DNA of 64,000 bases from Fibrobacter sp. (GTDB lineage Bacteria; Fibrobacterota; Chitinivibrionia; Chitinivibrionales; Chitinispirillaceae): positions 62,001-126,000 of the forward strand of contig JAAYIG010000105.1 in the NCBI GenBank assembly GCA_012523595.1, read 5' to 3'. Every line of letters starts with the position of its first letter. The stretch's first letter is position 1. The position numbers and the translations under genes were made by a program. The notes under the pieces are model-generated. The model was not told the DNA's origin, did not search any database, and saw nothing but the letters and a program-made list of their open reading frames with translations. Below are positions 53,302-62,954 of this stretch, piece by piece.

Positions 53302-56067
53302 TTACGATTTAGATTCCTCAGCCTTACCCGTATCTTTTTTCATCGCAGTATCCGCACTCTTCTTCATCTCATCCAAGCGCTGAATATAGGAAGCTGCTCT
53401 GCGGTCTCCCGGATGGGTATTGGCAAACTGCTGCATGATCGCCTTTGCACTGTCGAGCAGTCCAAGCTCCTCATAATTTCGAGCTATAGATGCATGCACA
53501 TACCAGGGATCAGAGTCATCGGAAAGCAGTTTCTTAAGAATCGCGTTTGCTTCCAGCTTTTTTCCACCCTGTTCCAGAGCCTGGGCAAGAAGTTTCTGAT
53601 ATTCCACGTTATTGGGATCCAGAGCGATTGCCTCACGCATCTTCTTTTCTGCTTCCTCGACACGGTCGTGATTCATGAGTATCTCATGCCTGAGTACTCT
53701 TGGTCTCCAGTCCCAGGGCATTATCCTGACACACTGGTCAAGTTTACCGACAGCAAGATCTAGCGTATCCTGATACTGTTTTTTCTTTTCAGAAAGGATA
53801 TCGACTGAATCCTGTGAACCACCGGCAGAGGCTTTTTCAAGCAGTGCGATCTGCTCCTTCATTTCCACCAGAGGTCTCCTCAGCGCCAGTGCAATCTGGA
53901 TGTAAGCTGCAGCGTAGTTGGAGAGGAGTTTTTCGGAAGTGTCGTTAAGACGGGCGGAACCATCTCCAAGTCCCCTGAACTGGTAAACGCTATCGAGCAG
54001 GTGGACAGTGCGCGGAATATCGAGCTTATCTCTTTCCGGAACAACCTGAGGCATAACCCGATACGCCAGTCCCTGCATCTTGAGATATGGGCCGAGTCCC
54101 ATAAGGTTATCATCGGAAACTGTGACCGCAAAATAGATGGGTTTACGCCACTTGTTGGCATCAACAATGTTCACTACCATCTGATCCTGCACCCGCAGAG
54201 CCTGAAGTTCATTACGTGAAGGAAGAGTTACAGTTATTCCTGAACTGGGCATTGTGTACCGGGTAGGTTCTGTGATCGGATTCAGCGAGTGGTTCAAACC
54301 ATCGATCTGCTCGTCGGAAAATGAAATAGGCACTTTGGGTTCCTGCTTTTTAAGCTGCTTGATGTACCATTTGGTGTTAAGCAGACTCAAATTGACTATA
54401 CGGACATCTTTACGAACCCCGTAAGCTTCCTGCAGAGCCCAGAGAGGAAAGGTGTCGTTGTCCCCGTTAGTAAAGATTACCCCGTCCTTTTCACAGGACA
54501 TAAGCAGGTTGTAAGCATAATCATAGGGAACCCAGTCTCCTTTGCGGGAACTGTCATAAAAATTCTGAGTTATAGGCAGCGCCGGAGAGACCATGAAAAG
54601 CACAGCGGCAGCAGGAGCAACTGTCGTACGAAGCATTCTGTTTTTGTTTGAAAACAGATAATGCATTGCAGCGGTTGCCGCTATTCCCATCCACATTCCC
54701 AAATACATAAATGCTGAGGCAAAAAAGTAATCACGGACCCTGACCTCCCTGTGCACAGTAGGCATAGGTCCCTGTTTACCGGTTTTAAGCCAGTAGAGGT
54801 AATCTCTATGTTCCGGCCGTGTCCCATCCGCGAAATTCATGTATAGGACCATCATCACCGATGAAATCAGGAAGAGAGTTATCAGGAAAATTCCAATATT
54901 CCGATTCCTCTTATACAAGTAGTACATCCCAAAAAACATGAAAAACGTAGGCAGGAGATAGACCAGCAGTTTTCCGGTGCCTACCATAAATCCATCTTCG
55001 AAATAACTTCTCTCGGTATCATTAGGACCAAGCTGGAAAAACTGGGTCAGATGAAAACCTCCATACCCCATGTGGCCTTCGATCCCGAACTGATGAGCCC
55101 ATGTGCCTCTGCGCCAGAACATGCGGGTAAACATGTCTTCAGAGCCATACTGTTTTCTTTCCAGATACTCTTTAAAGGAGGTCCATGTTTCGGGATGGTT
55201 CTCGTTAATCATTGGGTCGAGTGATGACCTGATCGGGATGTAGAGATGGGAAGAGAAGCCCACTACGGCAAAAAGAGCGACCCAGAAGCAGAACCGCCAT
55301 TTTTTCTGATTGGGACCCTCAAGAAGAGACATTATGAGAGTACCAAGTGCTGTTGCACTTCCAACCCAGATAAAAAGAGGCATATCTTTTATAACGATTC
55401 CGATTAATATTGCAGTCACCCACACACGCCAATCTTTACGCTTTTCTTTATCCCACAGAATAATAAAGAGGAATATTGGCGGAAGTACGATCATGGAGTA
55501 CATGTGTACCCCTATACCAAGGAAACTGACATAAGTAAGCAGTACCAGATATTTGTCTCTTCCGGGATCTTTACTCTGAGCCCAGACCAGAGCCAGCCAG
55601 GTCGTGATTGCCACAAAAAGCATCGATGGGTTAGCTTCAGAGGCCTCTACCGCACTGAACCAGAAAGTAGTTCCGGTCACAGCAAACAGTCCACCGACAA
55701 TGCCGCCTGTGTAGATAATCAACTGTTTCCATCTGGTGTCAGGCATACCTATCATCCCGATAGCGACTCTGACAGTGATCAGATAGATGAACATGGCGGT
55801 AGCAGCACTGGTCAAAACCACCAGAAAATTCATCCTGTACCCGATATCACTGAAGAAAGAGAAAACCATACTGGCCACCCTGAGCATCATCATGAAAAGC
55901 GGGTTGCCTGGAGGATGCGGGATACCGAGTGAGTGTCCTGCGGCAATATACTCGCCACAATCCCAGAATGCTACTGTAGGAGCGACTGTCAGGATGAAAA
56001 GGACAAAAGCAATAGAAAATACCAGGAGGGCAAAGATGCGATTAAGCCTGGAGTGGGTCTGTTCCAT
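53302..56067 (-). CDS. DUF2723 membrane glycosyltransferase-like protein with TPR tail
   Basis: About 921 residues. The N-terminal half has ten or more membrane helices and the DUF2723 signature TVAFWDCGEYIAAGHSLGIP, continuing HPPGNPLF; these are regarded as protein O-mannosyltransferase-like enzymes of FCB bacteria. The C-terminal part (about 730-910) has TPR repeats (WRPRVLRHEILMNHDRVEEA, VEYQKLLAQALEQGGKKLEA). It probably transfers sugars from a lipid donor to exported proteins. I chose the ATG at 56067; the ATG at 56079 has its AAGG box touching it. It overlaps nusB and is the last gene of the rib-nusB transcript. Confidence 0.8.
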   Translation of the reverse strand: MEQTHSRLNRIFALLVFSIAFVLFILTVAPTVAFWDCGEYIAAGHSLGIPHPPGNPLFMMMLRVASMVFSFFSDIGYRMNFLVVLTSAATAMFIYLITVRVAIGMIGMPDTRWKQLIIYTGGIVGGLFAVTGTTFWFSAVEASEANPSMLFVAITTWLALVWAQSKDPGRDKYLVLLTYVSFLGIGVHMYSMIVLPPIFLFIILWDKEKRKDWRVWVTAILIGIVIKDMPLFIWVGSATALGTLIMSLLEGPNQKKWRFCFWVALFAVVGFSSHLYIPIRSSLDPMINENHPETWTSFKEYLERKQYGSEDMFTRMFWRRGTWAHQFGIEGHMGYGGFHLTQFFQLGPNDTERSYFEDGFMVGTGKLLVYLLPTFFMFFGMYYLYKRNRNIGIFLITLFLISSVMMVLYMNFADGTRPEHRDYLYWLKTGKQGPMPTVHREVRVRDYFFASAFMYLGMWMGIAATAAMHYLFSNKNRMLRTTVAPAAAVLFMVSPALPITQNFYDSSRKGDWVPYDYAYNLLMSCEKDGVIFTNGDNDTFPLWALQEAYGVRKDVRIVNLSLLNTKWYIKQLKKQEPKVPISFSDEQIDGLNHSLNPITEPTRYTMPSSGITVTLPSRNELQALRVQDQMVVNIVDANKWRKPIYFAVTVSDDNLMGLGPYLKMQGLAYRVMPQVVPERDKLDIPRTVHLLDSVYQFRGLGDGSARLNDTSEKLLSNYAAAYIQIALALRRPLVEMKEQIALLEKASAGGSQDSVDILSEKKKQYQDTLDLAVGKLDQCVRIMPWDWRPRVLRHEILMNHDRVEEAEKKMREAIALDPNNVEYQKLLAQALEQGGKKLEANAILKKLLSDDSDPWYVHASIARNYEELGLLDSAKAIMQQFANTHPGDRRAASYIQRLDEMKKSADTAMKKDTGKAEESKS

Positions 56068-56536
56068 TCTGCGGACCATCCTTTCGTAGTGAATCGGATT
56101 GTTTTTTCATAGTTTTATGAATAGAATCGATTATTCCGTTTACAAATTTTCCGGAATCTTCTGTTCCGAACTCTTTTGCAAGCTCTACCGCCTCATCGAT
56201 TACAACTTTGACTGGTACCCTGGTAAAGCAGCTCATTTCGGCTACAGCGAGACGAAGAATATTGCGGTCAATGGCCGCCATCCTTTTAAGTTCCCAGTTG
56301 GCTGTTTTTTCACGAATCAGTTCATCAATATGTTCTGAAGAATTGTAAACTTCCCTCACCAGGTCAGAAGCGTATTTTCTGACCTCATGAGACAAGGCCC
56401 CGGTTTCAGCAATACGGTCGAGCATGCTCATCCATTCTTCTGTTTTGCCTACCTCACAGGCATACAAAGTCTGTAAAGCAAGTTCCCGGGCTTTATGCCT
56501 GCTTTTAAAGGGGCTCTCATTTTTCAAATCACTCAT
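56042..56536 (-). CDS. nusB: Transcription antitermination factor NusB
   Basis: A 164-residue all-helical NusB. Signature parts are KARELALQTLYACEVG near the start, and ELKRMAAIDRNILRLAVAEM followed by VPVKVVIDEAVELAKEFGTE and SGKFVNGIID. It binds boxA RNA with NusE for rRNA antitermination. It is co-transcribed after ribH, as in many bacteria. It overlaps the DUF2723 gene by 26 bases. Confidence 0.96.
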   Translation of the reverse strand: MSDLKNESPFKSRHKARELALQTLYACEVGKTEEWMSMLDRIAETGALSHEVRKYASDLVREVYNSSEHIDELIREKTANWELKRMAAIDRNILRLAVAEMSCFTRVPVKVVIDEAVELAKEFGTEDSGKFVNGIIDSIHKTMKKQSDSLRKDGPQNGTDPLQA

Positions 56537-56604
56537 ATTAGCTGTCCACTATACGGTTCAGTTCAGAAAAAGGGTATTACGATGAGCAATCGAAAATAGT
56601 ACAT

Positions 56605-57069
56605 TTACAGCTTTGGAAACAGATCAACCATCTCTATTGCCCCCAGAGCAGCATTCCAGCCTTTGTTTCCTGCTTTGGTACCGGCTCTTTCAACAGCCTG
56701 CTCGATGGTGTCTGTTGTAAGTACTCCGAAAATGATCGGCAGTCCCTCGCTGAGGCTGACATTAGCCACACCTTTTGACACCTCTGCGGCGACATAGTCA
56801 AAATGGGGAGTTCCACCTCTTATGACCGCTCCCAGGCAGATTATGGCATCGTACTTTTTCGATCTGGCCATTTTCTGAGCGACAACAGGGATCTCAAATG
56901 CACCTGGTACCCAGACAACCGTAATGCTGTTTTTATCGGCATTATGACGTATAAGGCAGTCCATCGCCCCTTCCAGAAGCTTACGGGAGATAAGTTCATT
57001 GAAACGGCTCACCACCAGGCCGAACCTCTTTCCCGACGCGTCAAGAATTCCTTCCACTATGGTTGACAT
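56605..57069 (-). CDS. ribH: 6,7-dimethyl-8-ribityllumazine synthase
   Basis: The 154-residue enzyme joins ArP and 3,4-dihydroxy-2-butanone 4-phosphate to give lumazine. Conserved segments are [53 protein letters not shown] and [20 protein letters not shown]. It overlaps ribBA by 13 bases, so the two are translationally coupled. Confidence 0.97.
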   Translation of the reverse strand: MSTIVEGILDASGKRFGLVVSRFNELISRKLLEGAMDCLIRHNADKNSITVVWVPGAFEIPVVAQKMARSKKYDAIICLGAVIRGGTPHFDYVAAEVSKGVANVSLSEGLPIIFGVLTTDTIEQAVERAGTKAGNKGWNAALGAIEMVDLFPKL

Positions 57070-58274
57070 ACCAGGCCTCCTTCGAGTAAATGACCGAGTT
57101 TTTCCTTTTTAGTTGAGAGATATCTTGCGTTATCCTTACCCGGAGAGATCTCAATTGGCACTCTTTCCACTACCTCGAGTCCATAACCCTCCAGCCCTAT
57201 GATTTTACGCGGATTATTGGTCATTAGACGGATCTTTCGCACCCCAAGATCTGCCAGAATCTGGGCACCGATACCGTAATCCCGAAGATCCGGGGGAAAT
57301 CCAAGATGCTCATTTGCCTCGACTGTGTCAAGTCCCTGGTCCTGAAGCGCATAGGCTTTGATTTTGTTAACCAGACCTATTCCCCGCCCCTCCTGACGCA
57401 GATACAAAACTATGCCGCCCTGTTGGCTTATCTCCTCCATGGCTCTGTGGAGCTGCTGACCACAATCACACCTGCAGGATCCCAGAATATCCCCGGTAAA
57501 GCACTCGGAATGCACTCTGACAAGCACAGGTTTTGCGGGATCCACAGGGCCGCTCTGAAGCGCGATGTGAACAGCTCCTGACAATATCTCCTCGTATGCA
57601 ACCACATCAAAAGAACCACAAGAAGCAGGAAGCCGGGCCGATGCACTCCGCTTGACCAATTTATCTTTGGCAGTCCTGTACCGGATCAGATCCGCAACGC
57701 TGATCAGCTTTATGTCATGTCTGGTACTGAACTCAAGCAGTTGCGGCATTCGCGACATGGTACCGTCCTCATTCATAATCTCACAGATAACTCCGGAGGG
57801 ATAAAGACCGGCTAAACGGGCAAGATCTACAGACGCTTCGGTCTGACCGCTGCGCACCAGCACCCCGCCTTCACGGGCTCTGATAGGAAACATGTGCCCG
57901 GGACGTACAAAGTCCTCCGGTTTTGCAGAAGGATCCACCAGTTTAAGAATTGTAGTGGATCTGTCCGCTGCGGATATCCCTGTAGTAGTCCCTTCCCTGG
58001 CTTCAACCGAGACAGTAAATGCAGTTTCAAATCTGGATGTGTTCTGGGTTACCATCATTGGTATCTGAAGCTCCTCAAGACGCTTCCCTTCCATCGCTAT
58101 GCAGATTAATCCACGGGCATATCTGGCCATGAAATTGATTTTCTCAGGAGTACACATCTGGGATGCAAAGGCAAGGTCCCCCTCATTCTCCCTGTCCTCA
58201 TCATCGACTATTATCACAAATTTTCCGTTACGGAAATCCTCAATTACCTGCTCTATTTCAGAAAAAGTTTTCAA
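57057..58274 (-). CDS. ribBA: Bifunctional DHBP synthase / GTP cyclohydrolase II
   Basis: The 405-residue fusion holds DHBP synthase (residues 1-200: [32 protein letters not shown] and [14 protein letters not shown]) and GTP cyclohydrolase II (about 205-400: [20 protein letters not shown] with the zinc cysteines, and [17 protein letters not shown]). It supplies both precursors of riboflavin. It overlaps ribE by 4 bases and ribH by 13. Confidence 0.97.
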   Translation of the reverse strand: MKTFSEIEQVIEDFRNGKFVIIVDDEDRENEGDLAFASQMCTPEKINFMARYARGLICIAMEGKRLEELQIPMMVTQNTSRFETAFTVSVEAREGTTTGISAADRSTTILKLVDPSAKPEDFVRPGHMFPIRAREGGVLVRSGQTEASVDLARLAGLYPSGVICEIMNEDGTMSRMPQLLEFSTRHDIKLISVADLIRYRTAKDKLVKRSASARLPASCGSFDVVAYEEILSGAVHIALQSGPVDPAKPVLVRVHSECFTGDILGSCRCDCGQQLHRAMEEISQQGGIVLYLRQEGRGIGLVNKIKAYALQDQGLDTVEANEHLGFPPDLRDYGIGAQILADLGVRKIRLMTNNPRKIIGLEGYGLEVVERVPIEISPGKDNARYLSTKKEKLGHLLEGGLVCQP

Positions 58275-58912
58275 TATCCGAGTCCTTCCAGTTTTGTCAA
58301 CAAAGTATCTTCCTGCAATCCTGTATTTTTCTGTACCAGATTACTGACGTATCTGGCCAGCACATCAATTTCGATATTTACAGAGTCACCGGTTCTTTTA
58401 TACGCCATTGTCGTACTGTTGATTGTCAGTGGAATAAGAGAAATGGTGATCTCTTCGGTGCCTGTTGAGGCAATTGTCAAACTGATACCATCGATTGCAA
58501 CGGATCCCTTAACAGCCATAAGCGGCATCAGCTCAAGCGGGACTCTGATACTGCGCTGGATACTGCCGTTTAAGTCCCGGTCCCTGACAATAACTCCTGT
58601 TCCGTCAATATGCCCGAGCACCAGATGCCCATCGAGCCTGTCCCCCAGCTTCATCGCCCGTTCAAGGTTAACCTTTCTTCCCGGAACAGCATCACCCAGA
58701 GTAGTGCGCTTAAGGGTCTCAGCCACCGCAGAGAAATGCAGCACCTCCCCGTCACACTTCTCGACAGTTAAACAAACGCCATCAATGGAAACCGATCCGC
58801 CTTCCGGAACAATGTAGTCCTCCGCTCCGGGGGCTATACAGATTTTTATTGAAGTACCGCTTCGGTTAATTGACCTTACGGTTCCCAGGCATTCGATAAG
58901 TCCGGTAAACAT
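58271..58912 (-). CDS. ribE: Riboflavin synthase (alpha subunit)
   Basis: A 213-residue enzyme built of two related lumazine-binding repeats ([17 protein letters not shown], then [20 protein letters not shown]), converting two lumazines into riboflavin. Full length, with the usual C-terminal helix. It overlaps ribBA by 4 bases. Naming varies between ribE and ribC. Confidence 0.95.
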   Translation of the reverse strand: MFTGLIECLGTVRSINRSGTSIKICIAPGAEDYIVPEGGSVSIDGVCLTVEKCDGEVLHFSAVAETLKRTTLGDAVPGRKVNLERAMKLGDRLDGHLVLGHIDGTGVIVRDRDLNGSIQRSIRVPLELMPLMAVKGSVAIDGISLTIASTGTEEITISLIPLTINSTTMAYKRTGDSVNIEIDVLARYVSNLVQKNTGLQEDTLLTKLEGLGY

Positions 58913-59072
58913 GATTCCTTTTTAACCTGATTTGTTTTTAACCATGATAAAACTGATTACACTTATTACACTGATTTAATTGCTTTGATTCTTCGATACA
59001 ATGCTGATTTAAGGTAACATATAAACTAGAGAAAATACTCCCATAACACTGCGATTAGCAACCCCGAAAGAG
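58913..59072. repeat. Degenerate repeat in the ribD-ribE gap
   Basis: This 160-base AT-rich gap contains TTAACCATGATAAAACTGAT followed by TACACTTATTACACTGATTT (58936-58976). The first part resembles the AACCATGATTAATCCGATTA stretch at 19625. It may be a scattered repeat and may weaken ribD-ribE co-transcription. No terminator or riboswitch seen. Confidence 0.4.
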
Positions 59073-60182
59073 TTAGCGAGAAGATTTGGGAACAGGTATT
59101 CCGCTTATCATGAAATCTGAATCATCAACAGGGGTAAAGCGTATCTTTTCCAGGTAAAAACATTTATCGATCGGGAGATTGTTTAAAAAGGAGAACCCTG
59201 CTTTACCACTGCCCAGGATTTTATTTCCGTAAAAAAGGTAAACTCTGTTTACGAGTCCGAATTCCAGGAACCGGGATGCAAGCCTCTGCCCGCCCTCAAC
59301 CATGATACTGGTAAGATCCTGCTGAAATGCCATCTCCAGAAATGCATTGAGACTTGATTCCGGGTCTTTTTCACCTGTAGACCAGAATTCAATTCCTGAA
59401 CGGGTAACAATCTCCCTTTCAGCTCCGCCCCTTACCACTACTATGCTTCTGGAATCCTTCGCATGCTCCCAGAAATAGTTGTTTTCCGGGATATTGCAGT
59501 CAGGCGAGAAAACTATTCTGGCCGGAGATGGTCCGCTTACATACCTTACAGTCAGTTGCGGATTGTCCAGTTCAAGAGTTCTTCTCCCCACTGCAACTGC
59601 AGTATGGAAGCTCCTGAGTTCATGGACTCTTTTGCGTGATACCTCCGAAGTGATCCATTTGGAACCTCCGTTCTCATCGGCTATCTTCCCATCGAGAGTA
59701 AGAGCCAGTTTAAGGGAGATCCATGCTCTCTTTCTTGTAACAGCCCAGAAGAAGTCCTCATTGAGTGTTTCTGCATCCTCAGAGAGAAGCCCGGTCGATA
59801 CATCGATACCGTTATCTCTCAGTTGCCGGATACCTTTACCGTTTACCAGTGGATTGGGATCTTTCAGAGAAACGAATACTTTCTTTATTCCCGCATTGAT
59901 AATGAAATCTGTGCAGGGCGGGGTTCGTCCATAGTGGCAGCATGGTTCAAGAGTAACAAAGAGAGTGGCACCTGCAGCTTTTTCACCGGCAGCAATAATC
60001 GCGTTCTTTTCGGCATGGAGACCTCCGCAGACCTCTGTGGCACCCTCGCCGACTATAACTCCATTGTTAACCACAACGGCACCGACCGCAGGATTGGGAA
60101 ATGTCTTTCCTTTGGCTGATCGTGCGAGGCTGTGTGCCCTCTGCATGTATTGGATATTATCCTCTGAGCCAGTATTCATCAT
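59073..60182 (-). CDS. ribD: Bifunctional riboflavin deaminase/reductase RibD
   Basis: The 369-residue enzyme has a zinc deaminase domain (GLHAEKNAIIAAGEKA, VTLEPCCHYGRTPPCTDFI, with its His and two Cys ligands) and a C-terminal reductase domain (WISLKLALTLDGKIAD, IMVEGGQRLASRFLEFGLV). It performs two sequential steps of riboflavin synthesis. First gene of the rib operon. No FMN riboswitch motif is visible in its 97-base upstream gap. Confidence 0.95.
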   Translation of the reverse strand: MMNTGSEDNIQYMQRAHSLARSAKGKTFPNPAVGAVVVNNGVIVGEGATEVCGGLHAEKNAIIAAGEKAAGATLFVTLEPCCHYGRTPPCTDFIINAGIKKVFVSLKDPNPLVNGKGIRQLRDNGIDVSTGLLSEDAETLNEDFFWAVTRKRAWISLKLALTLDGKIADENGGSKWITSEVSRKRVHELRSFHTAVAVGRRTLELDNPQLTVRYVSGPSPARIVFSPDCNIPENNYFWEHAKDSRSIVVVRGGAEREIVTRSGIEFWSTGEKDPESSLNAFLEMAFQQDLTSIMVEGGQRLASRFLEFGLVNRVYLFYGNKILGSGKAGFSFLNNLPIDKCFYLEKIRFTPVDDSDFMISGIPVPKSSR

Positions 60183-60279
60183 AAATCAACACTGAAAATA
60201 CCAAAAAACCTTTCTCTGTTCAATCGCTATCATTCTCATTATATTGCCACATTAATGTGTTCGTAGTATTTTAGGAAAA

Positions 60280-61098
60280 ATGAAAAAAAAGATTTCCTCT
60301 CAGGAACGGCTTCTACTATTTCTTGCATCAAGAGGAGACCCCAACGCGTTCTTCACTCTGATTTCGCCCTTTCTAAAGGGTATTTATTACAATGAACAAC
60401 TCGAGGGGTCATCACATGATGAAATTATAGAAAAGCTTAAAAGCCTCTCCAAGATGCTGTTGAAAAAACTGAAAGGCTCTGAACCGAAGGATTTCGAGGA
60501 GTGGTTCAGAAAAAATTCAGGTTATCAGGATATACCCTTTGATATTGAAGTTGAGTCGAAAACAGATGCCGGACAGGCACAGTTTCTGCTGGAGATTCAG
60601 AGATATCTTCTTAAAAACAGAGAGAAGGGTAGTTCTGGTAACAGGCACGGACATTGGAGAATTCCCGGAAAGCTGGTTTTAAGATTCGCTATTGTAATTT
60701 TTATACTTGTTTTTCTGCCGGGATTTTTTTATTTCTATCTACTGAGCACCAATTCACGTTTAAAAATCGAGTACAGTTCACAGAATCGGCTTCTGGCATT
60801 CAAAATTCCCTTTCAGGCAGGGGAAATTAATTCCAGGGCCGCTGTTGATACGATTTCAACCGGGCCTGCAGTTGACTCTTCGGCGACAGGGGAAAAAACC
60901 GTTTCTACCGGAATTGACACTGTTGCGGCTGTCCCGGTAGAGCGAAAAGTAAGAAAGCCCAAAGTAAAAAGTCGCCCGCCGGAGCCAGTGACAATGCCGG
61001 TTTCAACTCCTCCGGCATCAGAAATCACCGTTCAGAGCGCCGATACAATGCCTGAAATTTCCGATATTTCAGTAGATACGATCAGCAGGAATCAGTAA
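60280..61098 (+). CDS. Membrane protein with sigma-region-2-like N-terminus
   Basis: A 272-residue protein. Residues 1-90 have a pattern reminiscent of ECF sigma factor region 2 (ERLLLFLASRGDPNAFFTLI, then SPFLKGIYY, then FEEWFRKNSGY), but no region 4 follows. A membrane helix (about 130-155, LRFAIVIFILVFLPGFFYFY) then leads to a Pro/Ser/Thr/Val-rich tail (about 185-272), probably extracytoplasmic. AGGAAAA lies right before the ATG. It could be a membrane-tethered regulator or a scaffold with a coincidental likeness. It precedes the polysaccharide export genes by 260 bases. No firm function. Confidence 0.6.
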   Translation: MKKKISSQERLLLFLASRGDPNAFFTLISPFLKGIYYNEQLEGSSHDEIIEKLKSLSKMLLKKLKGSEPKDFEEWFRKNSGYQDIPFDIEVESKTDAGQAQFLLEIQRYLLKNREKGSSGNRHGHWRIPGKLVLRFAIVIFILVFLPGFFYFYLLSTNSRLKIEYSSQNRLLAFKIPFQAGEINSRAAVDTISTGPAVDSSATGEKTVSTGIDTVAAVPVERKVRKPKVKSRPPEPVTMPVSTPPASEITVQSADTMPEISDISVDTISRNQ

Positions 61099-61361
61099 GT
61101 GTTCATTTACACCTTCCGAGAGCGCAAGTATAAGCAGGGAATGCAAAATTTGCATCCGGCAGAATGAAACTGGAGGTAATTGTTATCATTTGAAAATCTT
61201 TGCGACCTCGGAAGGGAACGGCTAAAGCATAGAAAAGCAATCAATTAGGGATTTTTCTTCTTGATTTGCTTTAGTCTGTAAGGTATACTTTACTTCCCTA
61301 GTTGATTTTTCATATATTGCAAGAGGAGAGTTTAACAGACTGGGACAATATTTAAAAAAGC

Positions 61362-62000
61362 ATGAGACTTATATTACCTGTAATCATCCTGCTTGCATTA
61401 TGTTCACCCTCATTTGGTGAGGCTGAAGAATATGTATTGCAAGCGGGTGATGTAATATCAATTAACGTTGTGGAGCACCCCGAATTTTCAGGGCGGCACA
61501 AGATCAGGCCTGACGGGAGAATCAACTACCCGGTAATAGGCGAGGTCAGTGTGGCGTCGCTTACCTGTGCTCAGTTAGTGAAGATAATGCAGGGAAAGCT
61601 CTCCTCTTATGTAAATAACCCCGTTGTTTCGGTCTCCATTGAAGCATACTACGCAAACAAGATTTTTATAATCGGCGCAGTTTCCAGAGCAGGTGAATAT
61701 CAGATTTATGAACCAATAGAGCTTGTAAAGGCAATCGCCATGTGCGGCGGGCTCACCAACTCAAAAGTAAAACACATCAAGATAATCAGAGTTGACGGTT
61801 CAGTTATAACCGCGGATATGAAGGAGATATGGAGTGCAACTGAAAAGTACGATGTTAAAAAGTATGTACTTTACCCTGGCGATACGATGTTTGTTCCGGA
61901 ATCATTTAAAATGCCCTGGGGTGTGCTGGGATCAATTTTGTCTATTTTAAATGTTACCTTACAAATTGTTATACTGTTCAATACCCTTAATTCCAAATAG
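61362..62000 (+). CDS. Wza/SLBB-type polysaccharide export protein
   Basis: A 212-residue secreted protein with a signal peptide (residues 1-19), the Poly_export domain (YVLQAGDVISINVVEHPEFS, INYPVIGEVSVASLT) and an SLBB domain (KIFIIGAVSRAGEYQIYEPI, IAMCGGLTNSK, LYPGDTMFVPES), then a C-terminal hydrophobic segment (about 190-208). Wza-type proteins form the outer-membrane pore for capsule or exopolysaccharide. It lacks the usual lipobox and is short, as in exosortase-type export loci. The next two genes encode ATPases. Confidence 0.88.
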   Translation: MRLILPVIILLALCSPSFGEAEEYVLQAGDVISINVVEHPEFSGRHKIRPDGRINYPVIGEVSVASLTCAQLVKIMQGKLSSYVNNPVVSVSIEAYYANKIFIIGAVSRAGEYQIYEPIELVKAIAMCGGLTNSKVKHIKIIRVDGSVITADMKEIWSATEKYDVKKYVLYPGDTMFVPESFKMPWGVLGSILSILNVTLQIVILFNTLNSK

Positions 62001-62033
62001 CCCTGAGTATTGCAGTTGCGGGGCTTGCCTAAA

Positions 62034-62954
62034 ATGAAAGATCCGGTAGTTATTTCTGTTGGCGGCGGCAAAGGTGGAGTAGGAAAAAGCACAATAACCG
62101 CCAATATCGGAGCCACTCTTTCAAAACAGGGTTTTTCAGTAGGTTTCATAGATGCCGACCTGGGAGGCGCGAATCTTCATATCTGCCTGGGTGTTAAGCG
62201 CCCAAATGGTGGATTACAGGATTTTATAAACAGAAAATGCAAAAATTTAAGCGACATAGCAGTCCCTACAATTGTTCCAGACAGTTGGCTTATCAGTGGA
62301 GCCAGTGATATCCTGGAACTCGCAAACCCCAATTATGCCCAGAAACAGAGGATTATCAGTAATCTCAGTAAGATGTCCGCCGATTATATTCTTGTGGACC
62401 TTGGGGCCGGAAGCAATTACCATGTCACTGACTTTTATGCCGCTTTTCCCTGCGGGATCGTGGTCACCGACGGGTTGCCGACATCTATTGAAAACGCCTA
62501 TGGCTACCTGAAAAACGGCATAGTACAGGGATTGGCAAGGCTTTTTCCCGGTAACAGTGAGGCACAGAAAATCATTAAAAATTTCACCAACCCTGAAACC
62601 GGAAAAAGTTTTTCGACCGTGAACGATCTCCTTGCTTATTTTGCCAGAAAGTTTCCCGAAGAAGGGAAAAAAATGAAAGAGTGGCTTTGCAGCCGCAAGA
62701 CTCTGCTTATACTTAACATGGTGAAAAACGGAGAGGATATCAAGGTAGGGACCCGTTTTGCCGAACTGGTTAAAAAGTATCTCTCCATCACGCTGCATTA
62801 CATCGGTTATATCATCTACTCCCCTGAAATCAGAGCCGCTATCAGGCACATGCGTCCGGCTGTCTTAGACCAGGTACAGTCCCGGACAAAAGAGTGTTTC
62901 GATGCCGTGACAGATAATCTAATTACCATAACCAGGGGACGTTCCTTAAGATGA
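62034..62954 (+). CDS. MinD/FlhG-like P-loop ATPase
   Basis: About 306 residues of the MinD/ParA family with the deviant Walker A motif GGGKGGVGKSTITANIG near the N-terminus and FIDADLGGANLHICLG. Similar proteins place or control flagella and polysaccharide machines. The middle part (SKMSADYILVDLGAGSNYHV) fits FlhG-type proteins. The ATG at 62034 is used; an in-frame TTG at 62010 is possible, and neither has a strong ribosome-binding site. It overlaps the next ATPase gene by 4 bases (ATGA). Confidence 0.85.
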   Translation: MKDPVVISVGGGKGGVGKSTITANIGATLSKQGFSVGFIDADLGGANLHICLGVKRPNGGLQDFINRKCKNLSDIAVPTIVPDSWLISGASDILELANPNYAQKQRIISNLSKMSADYILVDLGAGSNYHVTDFYAAFPCGIVVTDGLPTSIENAYGYLKNGIVQGLARLFPGNSEAQKIIKNFTNPETGKSFSTVNDLLAYFARKFPEEGKKMKEWLCSRKTLLILNMVKNGEDIKVGTRFAELVKKYLSITLHYIGYIIYSPEIRAAIRHMRPAVLDQVQSRTKECFDAVTDNLITITRGRSLR

